Shown here in pieces: positions 55,492 to 64,000 of a stretch of DNA of 64,000 nucleotides. Positions within the stretch are counted from its first letter, which is position 1. Every line of letters begins with the position of its first letter. Both the position numbers and the translations under genes were made by a program. This DNA is from Notospermus geniculatus (lineage: Eukaryota; Nemertea; Pilidiophora; Heteronemertea; Lineidae): NCBI GenBank assembly GCA_002633025.1, contig NMRB01000423.1, positions 236,917-300,916 on the forward strand. The letters run 5' to 3'. The notes beneath the pieces were generated by a model that was not told where the DNA came from, ran no database searches, and saw nothing but the letters and a program-made list of their open reading frames with translations.

Positions 55492-55836
55492 TCAAGTCGC
55501 TCTTAAAATTCCTCCGCCAAAGGCACGTTCTTCGTGTTCAAATGGTAATTGCGGACTCGGATTATCCAAGGTAAAATGCTCACCGTCTATCAGAGAATAT
55601 ACATAAAACCGCTGGTTTGATTTGCTGTAATCAGCTAAAATTGGTGTTGAATCTGAATTAGACATGTGCCTCGGACGAAAAAAAAGATGATGTCTGCATC
55701 TCTTATCATGTACTCTACACTGGGTTTCAAATGTCTTATTTTGACGGTTTCCAAACAAATCTTCTTTTGGGAGGATTTGCTTAGCATCTTCTTTGAAGCC
55801 TGGATGCATTTTCAATGCCTCTTGTGCACTTTCCAG
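55492..55836 (-). CDS. Possible exon, unrecognised (weak)
   Basis: On -, an acceptor-like ACTAG at 55837-55840 opens a frame that starts LESAQEALKMHPGFKEDAKQ and stays open to 55492. The first 25 residues have the look of a TPR-type helix pair. The remainder looks less protein-like and could be intron; I see only weak donors. No neighbouring exon is identified. Confidence 0.2.
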   Translation of the reverse strand: MESAQEALKMHPGFKEDAKQILPKEDLFGNRQNKTFETQCRVHDKRCRHHLFFRPRHMSNSDSTPILADYSKSNQRFYVYSLIDGEHFTLDNPSPQLPFEHEERAFGGGILRAT

Positions 55837-55859
55837 CTAGTACCGGGCTGAGATTCATA

Positions 55860-58800
55860 AATTCTATTCCCCTCGCCAATATGGCTTTTGTTGGCAGAGA
55901 GGCTGCGTCATATATTTTTTAGACGTCATTATTTGCCGTAATCAGAGTTCTTAACAAGGTACACATTATACATGTACCGTGATAATGACCTGAGAAACGT
56001 TCTAAAGGTGAATAACTTTGTCGAAAATCGGTTGAAATCAAATGCAAAGTTCGAGAAACAGATATCAAACATTATAATTAATATTTCCTTCGTGAGTATA
56101 TCATGTCAACACCTGTTGCAATGATGTCAACAAAAACATTAATTTCACGTTGATGCTTCTTGTTTGATCATTTAGAACAAGATGGTGACGCAGCAGTTGG
56201 TGACCCTCAGGGGTTCTTAGAAAATGCTTGAGAGGAATAGGTTTAATCCACCGTCATCATCCAGAATTTTAAACTCACAGTCTTCGTTCACAGGCAGAGC
56301 ATCAGGGTGAACAGGTTAGGTTACACTTCTTTAAAAATTCCTGAGGCATTCGGCTCGATTGTAGGCGGCACTTTTAAAATCCACGAAGCAAGTTAACACG
56401 GTGATAATTCTGGGTTGACATCAAGTTAATAAGGTGCTAACGCCTGTAATCAGATCAGGGTAGTTCAGGAAATAGGCCCAAGTTAGATATCGTTCAATAT
56501 AAATGTGAAGTTCTCTAATAGACTGCTCATTTCAACCTTCCTATTATGTCCGAGGTTTCACCCCTACGCTACGTTCAACAGCACTAATTCCATTATCACC
56601 ATTGATGTCAAATCTTTCCACCATGCACTCACCGCCGACGCACACAAACTATCTTTGCACAGTAGTTCCATTTTCAGCCGGTTCCAATGATGGCGCCACT
56701 AGAAACAGCAATGTTTTCGAAGGATACGACGAAATTTCTTTTTCTTACCAACCTCTTACATTGCGTGCGGAAAACATATGACCACGTCATTAATATTTAA
56801 GCCTATTTACTTGTAACGATTGGAAAGGAGCAGAACACCAGAAGGTCAAGCGGTGTACCCCATTAATCACACTTTACTCTTAATATATGGTGAGTATTTT
56901 ACTGCAGTGAATGCAACATCATTGCATTAACCCATCTTCGTGAGTTATTGCGTTCGTAATCTGAATACTGTTACGCCAACCATATTTTCTGTGCAAAAAA
57001 ACTCCGTCATTTTTACCACCATACCAGACCAATCACTGTGAACCTGGCTTGTTTAACTAACGGGTATCGTTCTTACTTCTTGCGGTAAAATCCAATAACA
57101 CTCTGGTGTCGCTGATCGTCTGGTCGCCTCAGCCCCAGAAGGAGGCCTAATAAGCCGCTGTGAAGACGGTGTTGGGGAGAAAGTAAAAGATGTTTGAAGC
57201 GTTTGATACTCAAAGACATAGACTGTCGATTTACGTAATGATGGAGTGGGAAGTATTGCTGGTTTCGCTGCCTTGAGAGCAAAGCTTTCAGCAGTAGTTT
57301 CTGAGCGCCATGGGTTAGAGTAAAAGGTCTAATCATAGCAGATGGTATCTAAAAACCTGTGGATGTTACGAGGTTATTACCCGTTGCATGTTTTTTTACT
57401 GAGAGTACTTTTCAGAGGGCCTGATGGACAAATTAATGATAGATGGCCGACTTTTTCTCTGTAGGCATAAGGCGGGCCGACCCTCAGTTCTCACTCGTGT
57501 AGGCCATGGAGACATGTGGTGGGTGGGTACAGGCAAAGCAGTAAAGCTTGGGGATTCTTCCCGGGAGATTCTTTAACTGTGAAAGGCTGCTGTCAGGGGA
57601 ACTGAACTGGTATCGTATCCCTAGTATGCACTTTACATTAGGTTACCGAACCTCTCGGGTTGGTGAACCGCAAAAGCATAACACCAGTTGTTCCGCAACT
57701 TTCATAAGGACAACGACATCAACATCAAAGAGATCTCGACAAGGCCAATAAGTGAGGAGGAAACACAATTCTCATTAAGAGGATCAAAAAGAAAGGAAAG
57801 AAGAACACTGAACAAAACAGAAACTGAAGTTTAAATGCTCTTCGCCGTTTGAAGTACAACATACGCGAAAAGGCAATTAGCAGATGAATCAATTTGGTGA
57901 TGTTTCCCTTCATTATTACAAGACACTTGAATGAGCTTGTCATTCCCTGAATATGATGATAATTTCTGGTTTATAATCTTACGAATTGTTTATCTTGCGC
58001 GGTTCACAGTGATCGAATGAAATTGATTCCTGTTCTTGCTGGAATGCACCATGGCCTACTATCTGTTTGTACTACCTCAAACTTCGTACGCACAAACCCA
58101 TGGAGAACTTCGCCAGGATTTCTGTTCCTCTCGCAGCTCGAATTGCCGTGCACCAATCAGAACACCTGTTAGCCAACCTCGCTGGCAGGTTGGCAACAAG
58201 CCAATTAAACCAACCGCTGTATATTTTGTGGTTGGAAAGCATTAGGAACGAGGTTGGTCACAAATTTTCCAGCCATCTTATCAATTGCGATTTACCCACT
58301 CCTCGCATCAACTATGCTGTTGAACAACGATAACGAAAATTTTCTAAAACAGAGAAGGCAGGTGTACAGAAAGACTGACGCGGTACTTAGAAATGTTCAG
58401 GTTTATTGCAAATGTTAACGATCTATGATGAAAAACGAAAACTAACAGCGGGAGTCAGTCCACAAACAGGAATATCCGGTTGGAAACAACTCAACACAGC
58501 GAAGTTCGTCAAGGGTTTGTGCGAGCGTAGTCGGAGGGCGGAGCGATGTCACAACCCTTGGTCATGTTGGTAGTCAAGATGGTTGGAATGACGTTTTTTT
58601 TAGTAGGCCTATAAGTCAGTCACTCATGACTACTGATGCCACGACCAATTCAGTTTTATCTGGACGCTTGCTCGTCTCCTTCAAGTTTACTTCTCCCTTT
58701 TGATGATGACTCCTACTCGGTAGCCGTACCCCTCCCCCACCCCCAAGCAGTATTCCTTGAGAGTGAGAGGATTCTGTTTGACCCCACCGAAGTTGAAGTC

Positions 58801-59045
58801 CTAAAGTCATCATAACTTTTAGTTGGCTAACCCCTTTGCAAACTTCTCTCTCAGCACAAAATTCACCTATGATGGAATTCTCAACAGATCTTTCTTAATT
58901 CCCAGAAGTACAATTGAAGTCATCATCTACGTAGGCGCCGACCCGAACTTCGTTTGAACAGTTTTAAGGGTCCAAAATATTCTGCAATCTACCCTCGGCC
59001 AATTTTAACACGTTAACGGAAGCGGAAGGGAGAGCTAGCTGGTGT
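55860..59045. other. Intergenic region with no recognised gene
   Basis: Several 60-90 codon frames on both strands show no family motif. One + frame at 56505 begins MKFSNRLLISTFLLC, like a signal peptide, but lacks cysteines, cleavage sites or splice support. No strong repeats until 58546, where GATGTCACAACCCTTGGT is shared with 38389. Confidence 0.3.
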
Positions 59046-59050
59046 CGGCG

Positions 59051-59280
59051 TCAAAGGTGGCTGATGAAAGCCAAGCTATCGGAATCGTGGTAACAAGTCA
59101 GAATGGTGATATTGCAACTTGTAACCTTAAGTGGGGAGATTCTAAGCAGCTTCATCCGGTTATCGCCCATGGGATTAAATGCTAACTCAAAGGGTTTATG
59201 TTGCCTAGATATTTCCCAAGTGATGTTGGTAAACTGAAATGCCCCATATTGATAAAAGACTGATATCGAGTAGTTCTCGG
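59051..59280 (-). CDS. Possible internal exon, unrecognised
   Basis: On -, a strong pyrimidine-rich acceptor (TCTGTGTTCCTTGCCCAG) precedes a 76-codon open frame starting ENYSISVFYQYGAFQFTNIT and containing WEISRQHKPFELAFNPMGDN. Composition is protein-like. A possible donor is AAG|GTTACA near 59125. I cannot name the domain and see no partner exon. Confidence 0.25.
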
Positions 59281-59339
59281 CTGGGCAAGGAACACAGAAC
59301 AAAACTCTCACGAAGCACTTTTATTTTTCGCCGAACTGA

Positions 59340-59884
59340 GTTTTCTTAGAGTACATGTACATTATCAACATCCCTGTTCCGCACACAAATGGATTTACCC
59401 ACAATGGAAAAAATAGGTAAATGCGATATTTCTGTAATTTGTTTCATTGCCTATTAATAATCTGGTATTTATTCTCAACAATGCGTGATAGGTTATGGGA
59501 TGCAGACTCCCCCACTAATGGCTTAAGGCTGAGAACATTCTTATCGCCCAATGGACCAGACGAAAATTTTTGTGGATGCTTGTTCTCGGAACAAACCGGA
59601 AGTGTTGTATCGTTTCCACAACAGCGTTTTTATGCCAAGCAAAGCGCTTTTTGCATTGGACGCTGTTCCCTCGGGATTCCCTCACCAGGAAGACGTCATC
59701 ATGACGTTTGACGAATCAGCGAATCATTTGAATCAAGGGCTCACATAGGAACGTATCAAGGAAGAGTCTGGTCTTGGTTGCACAAAAGTACACTCGACTG
59801 ACATGCTTGACCTCGTGTCTTCGTCACACCTCAAGCGGAGCTTTGGTTGATTTTACACCTTTCCCCGTGAGTGTTTTATCGCAT
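59340..59884. other. Intergenic stretch with no recognised gene
   Basis: A + frame at 59551-59748 (65 codons) is open but has no supporting signal. Confidence 0.3.
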
Positions 59885-59886
59885 AT

Positions 59887-60344
59887 AAAGCCTCGCTTAT
59901 GTCGACCTACGCTGTGATAGAAATAGCGTCAACAAGTTGCAACTGGTAACTTATGTCGCCACCGACAAGAAAAATACCGATCGGTCGCAACTACCTGGAA
60001 CTAGTTTATCGCCGTCTTTTGAGTGCTTATGTCGACAAAGATTTCCTTTGATTTTCAGTGACGTGGTGATTAGGTCACGTGGTCACGGTAGGCCACATGG
60101 AGTGTAAAGCGAATTTCATTGGCTGTCTTCAGGATACAGTTGTCAACTAGTCGCTGAAGTTGAACATGTGCGACTTCCAGGATCTGGATATTTTTAGTTT
60201 GCAACTAGTTGGCAACTAGTTACTCGCTGACGCCCGAGAGCTTATGTCACCTAGTAGTTGTGACTAATTAGTTCCAACTACGCGCCGATTATCAGTTGCC
60301 AACTAGTTCTGACTATACGCAAGGGCGACATAAGCGAGGCTTAA
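59887..60344. mobile_element. Fold-back element, ends AAGCCTCGCTTATGTCG
   Basis: Ends AAGCCTCGCTTATGTCGACC (59887) and GGGCGACATAAGCGAGGCTT (60323-60342). The interior is built of AGTTGCAACTAGTTGGCAAC-like words in both orientations. Confidence 0.8.
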
Positions 60345-60900
60345 GGTGCAAACCCCAGTTAGTCATATGCAAAGACTATGCCGAACTTGGGACGTTGAAA
60401 GAGAAAACACAGTATACAGTTTCGAAAACGAATCTTTGTGCGATGCACACTATACGCATGTTCGCCAGCCGGACGTCCTTTCTGCACATGTTACAGCTGA
60501 TAATACTTAGTTCCCCCATCTAAGTAATCGATTCGTAAAAACAGCGACAATAGGTATCGAATTTTGTAGAAGCAGATCTTGACATCGGTCGAGATCACGA
60601 CCTGCTCCGCTAAGAAAGCAACCAAATACGTGGTAAGCGCACGTGCTAACGTCTGTGGTTGGTAACCGAGAAATATGACCCATGCATGACTGTGGACCTT
60701 CCCTATTTACTGGGTGAAGCGGCAAGAAGCTGTGTTCAACAAGAGGCCCATGGGCCTTGTGCTCAGCTGACCTTGACACCCATCTCAGGGCCAGACCCTG
60801 CGGACAACAGCCCCCAGCGTAAATAGCTCAATTTTGATGACCAGCGAGGAAATGACGTGGTTTAGGGTGGGGATATGAATGATTTCAGAGGTTAGACTCT
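60345..60900. other. Intergenic stretch with an AACAAGAGGCCCATGGGCCT motif
   Basis: AAGAGGCCCATGGGCCTTGT and GCTCAGCTGA (60740-60770) match 40780-40812, so this is a piece of a dispersed repeat. No gene recognised. Confidence 0.4.
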
Positions 60901-60904
60901 GTGG

Positions 60905-61195
60905 TCATCGCAGGCACGGATCCAGAGTTGACAGAAAGGGGGGGGGGGCAGCTCGATGGAGGCGGCGGACAACGAAAGCGGGAAGCCCAAACGGGAGGTC
61001 TGGGCCCTCACCCAGAAAAATTTGACAATTTAAGTACTTTTAGATGCATTTTCCTGGCATCTGAGAGCAAAATACTCGAATTTTTTATGTGGTTAAATTT
61101 TTCTTGCTAAAAAAATCATTGCATAGCCGAAAATAGGGGGGGGGGGGCGTACGTCCCTTCCGCCCCCCCCCCTCTGGTTCCGTGCCTGGATGATC
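60905..61195. repeat. GGATCC/G-run dispersed repeat
   Basis: Ends GGCACGGATCCAGAGTTGAC with a G run and CCCCTCTGGTTCCGTGCCTG. Same family as 1642-1820 in bestrophin intron 2. Confidence 0.6.
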
Positions 61196-61700
61196 TACCC
61201 CTCGGAGGTAGACCATGGGGCAACGATGACCAGTGGAAATAGATAGTTCGTCTTTTGATGGACATAAGAAAATATATGGTTGTAGGTTGGGGATGTATAT
61301 CGACGAAAGTCATTTTCAAGTCTTAGTACCTCATCGGATTCGCTGGCTTAGAAATCTGAACTTACCATGACATTTGAGATTATTAAGAAAGGAACGCAGA
61401 AAAAGTTCGTTCCTGTTCACTTCCTTCCTGACGAAGGATCTTCTTGTTAAAAAAGGTCAACAACTTTCAAATATTCGGTCGACTGTCGAATAATTCACAG
61501 AAAAAAAATCATTGAGTTTCTGGTTCTCAAAGAATTGAAAAATCTTTCTCGTTTGACACTCGATGCCTCCGATCTGGTGACAAACTCTTTGCCGTCGTGA
61601 CCAACTGTCTTAGCTCATATTATATACACAATAACACGACAAGGCGTATTCCTTGGGTGATGAATGGGGAAGATGCAATGGGTCGTACTTTTTAGAACAT
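61196..61700. other. Intergenic stretch with no recognised feature
   Basis: No gene or repeat recognised. Confidence 0.3.
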
Positions 61701-61707
61701 TTCTAAG

Positions 61708-61766
61708 GTCGACCTTAAGTCTATTGTAAAACCATCGAGAACAATAGATTTAAGGTGGACCTTAAG
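61708..61766. mobile_element. Short fold-back at the edge of the larger element
   Basis: AAGGTCGACCTTAAGTCTAT and the inverted ATAGATTTAAGGTGGACCTT enclose 20 bp. It adjoins the next element. Confidence 0.65.
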
Positions 61767-62459
61767 CCCCTTTCACACCGGGCCTACGTAGAGTTGCGTA
61801 GTGCTGCGTACCGAGTACGCCGAGCTTTCGCTGTTCTACGTGGCAATACGCCATGGTACGCACAGGGGTGACGTGAGATGGACGCAAAAAATTAAACAAG
61901 TTTAATTTTTTCGAGTAGGCCTACGCCGAGCTTACGCAGCCCTACGCTGTGGTACGCTGGCTACTCAAAAAATTAAACAAGTTTAATTTTTTCGCGTACT
62001 TTCGATAGGACGCAGAAAGTACGCAGTTTTTACGCAAGTCTACGCAACGCTACGCTACTGTACGCCATGGGAGGGCGTAGCGTAGTGTTGCGTAGACTTG
62101 CGTAAAAACTGCGTACTTTCTGCGTCCAGTGCTCTACGCCGAAAGTACGTGAAAAAAATTAAACATTAACAAAATTAAACATGTTTAATTTAAACATGTT
62201 TAATTTTTTGCGTCCATCTCGCGTCACCCCTTTGCGTCCCTCGGCGTATTGCCGCGTAGGTTAGCGTAGGGCAGCGCCGGTAACCTCGGCGTAGTCAGTA
62301 CGCCGCACTACGCCGCAATACGCAACTCTACGTAGGCCCGGTTTGAAAGGAGTGGTAGGCCAGCGTACCACAGCGTAGGGCTGCGTAAGCTCGGCGTAGG
62401 CCTACTCGGTACGCCGCACTTCGCAACTCTACGCAGGTCCGGTGTGAAAGGGGCTTTAA
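61765..62459. mobile_element. 700-bp fold-back element, ends AAGCCCCTTTCACACCGG
   Basis: Ends AAGCCCCTTTCACACCGGGC and the inverted CCGGTGTGAAAGGGGCTTTA. The interior is almost wholly self-complementary: TACGC-rich arms, AATTAAACAAGTTTAATT and AAACATGTTTAA palindromes, and a repeated internal terminus near 62320-62350 (AGGCCCGGTTTGAAAGG). Confidence 0.85.
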
Positions 62460-63850
62460 TATTAAGGAACGTTCTAAAATGCGGCCCAATATATTTATAC
62501 TACGAGATGTGTCTCACTTGGAGTGAAGTGCATTGCACAAGGATATCACGTGTAAATGAAGACAAGAAGATTATTTTATTAGATATCTGGCCAGGAATTC
62601 ATTTAACCTCGCACGCTCAAGGGCACTCTTTCTGTCGATGTCAATACCTCGATAGAAAAGGAAATCAAGGACTTGCATAGGAGAATTTTGCAAGATGCAT
62701 TTTTGCAAAACGGACGGTGAGCGCGGATCGGTGGACCATTATCCCTCGGAGGAAATCCGCTAGTGAAGAAGGCAGAGATGTCGCGACTAATCAAGATTCA
62801 GTGCGAGAGCTGAGGGTATCTCAAAGCCGAGGTGTTAATGAATGCGTATTTTCACTTTTACTGGGCATTTTTGTGCTTCCTTTCGATGAGTGATGCTTTA
62901 GTTTGTTAAGCCATTGATTTTAAGGCGTCTGTAAAAGAACCGATTCCGCAGCGTCTGTATTTATGAACTCTGGTTGGAGGCGAACAAGTGGTTACAGTGG
63001 TTCCTAAAATCTGCTCAATTTCGAAGAATCGACAACGACTATGTTGAAAAGCAGAGGCCCCACGAAATCACTCACCTTAAAGGGAGACATCCGAAAGATA
63101 TTGCCCGGCGGGCGCTCTTTGTTTTTGTTTTGATCAGCGTAGTGTCACCGTTGATTAACAGACGGCGCTGTGCGTTATGGCACAGGCCACAAGCCAAATT
63201 CCTGTCTATCAAGGTGCCATATTCCTATCTATTGGTAATACAAATGTACATTTATAGGGTCTAAAACCGGCGAGAAAAAAGTTAGCTGTATATAGACACC
63301 TGCATTTGTAATACAAGTCTGTATAACTGTTGCAATGGGATTCCAATGAACGATTTTAAGAATCTAGGGGTATAAAGCTACAGAACTGAAATGTCCATCA
63401 CGTGATTTCAGGCATCTCAGACGTCAGACTGACCAAAAATCCATGTTGGATCTGGTCACTAAATTGGTGGTCAAACTGCAAAATTTGGGGTCTGGCTCAT
63501 GGACTATTTGGAAGCACAACCACAAAAAGCTGCAGTGATAAACAGCCAAGTTTGGCGGTAATTTTATGTGAAAAACTTGCCCATACTGTGACCCAACATT
63601 GGCTACGTCTTGACCCCCCCCGCCTACCATGAAAGCTATGCATGCATGTCAAGTGCTGATAATGCTGAATCGTCAGCTCCGATTGATGCTGGTCATTTAC
63701 AACAATCATCCCATAAAGAGACACACACGTTTGCCAAGGATCTCGCAAGCTATAACATCACACTGCATCCTACAGCTATGGATGCACCTTCATACGGCTC
63801 AGAAAGATAGATTACAAGAGATTACCGTAAAACCTCGCTTGTAAGGTTTG
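62460..63850. other. Intergenic stretch with no recognised gene
   Basis: Short frames on both strands without motif. No repeat recognised. Confidence 0.3.
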
Positions 63851-63884
63851 TTATTCACTGTCGCGACTACTACCCATTGCTTCC

Positions 63885-64000
63885 GGCCGGTGTTATACCT
63901 GCCAGTGTTTCTGTGGGTGAGTGTGTCCCCTATTGTTTGGGAAATGTTGGCAGATAAATCTACATGTCTCTCTGTGTGTCCCCTATTGTCAAGTCGCCGC
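63885..64000. repeat. Partial copy of the 9739 fold-back, cut by the window end
   Basis: GCCAGTGTTTCTGTGGGTGA, GTGTCCCCTATTGTTTGGGA and a repeat of CCCCTATTGTCAAGTC match the right arm and centre of 9739-9922, inverted. Confidence 0.6.

Noticed and set aside
56505-56690. Small secreted peptide gene beginning MKFSNRLLIS
   Set aside because: A hydrophobic start alone is weak; no cysteine pattern, cleavage site, promoter or splice support.

Overview
The window is animal nuclear DNA. The genes are split by GT-AG introns, the protein families are metazoan (bestrophin, LamG, PAN/apple, LDLa, a relaxin-type peptide), and no bacterial operons are seen. LamG plus PAN domain shuffling, symmetric introns and very many small fold-back transposons fit a marine invertebrate bilaterian. 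Both deuterostome and lophotrochozoan origins remain possible.

Genes, left to right. (1) A complete 8-exon bestrophin chloride-channel gene on + (414-7059). Its exons join in frame to 733 residues, and the human channel-critical residues (I76, F80, F84, I205, E300-D304) fall at the same residue numbers. (2) A secreted LamG-PAN gene on + (10286-20680), rebuilt from a signal-peptide exon, a LamG exon, a PAN exon and a candidate terminal exon, all joined in phase 1. (3) A candidate small secreted single-LDLa protein on +: a TATA box and signal-peptide exon near 21.5 kb and LDLa plus terminal exons at 43.6-44.3 kb. The long-range join is inferred. (4) An intronless SLC35G-like EamA transporter on - (48949-50313). 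(5) A two-exon relaxin/insulin-type peptide gene on - (54395-55113), with signal peptide, B chain, dibasic sites, a phase-1 intron in the C-peptide and a canonical A chain. It is invisible as a single ORF and is the main discovery here. Two weaker candidate exons lie on - at 55.5-55.8 kb and 59.05-59.28 kb.

Much of the rest is non-coding repeat. I see more than twenty fold-back (MITE-like) elements, several nested. One locus at 14.8-15.5 kb is three levels deep. A 620-bp palindrome with a satellite-like core lies at 11.7-12.3 kb. There are minisatellites at 19.8, 25.4 and 30.1 kb, an orientation-flipping low-complexity array at 31.4-32.1 kb, two tRNA-like pol III sequences, and a hammerhead-ribozyme-like fold at 16.5 kb.

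Five of the seven assembly gaps (11245, 34592, 37449-37597, 40748, 47101) have one copy of a direct repeat on each side. At least three of these look like unresolved haplotypes or failed contig overlaps rather than biology. The genes show no obvious common pathway; the relaxin-like peptide, LamG-PAN and LDLa products are all predicted to be secreted.
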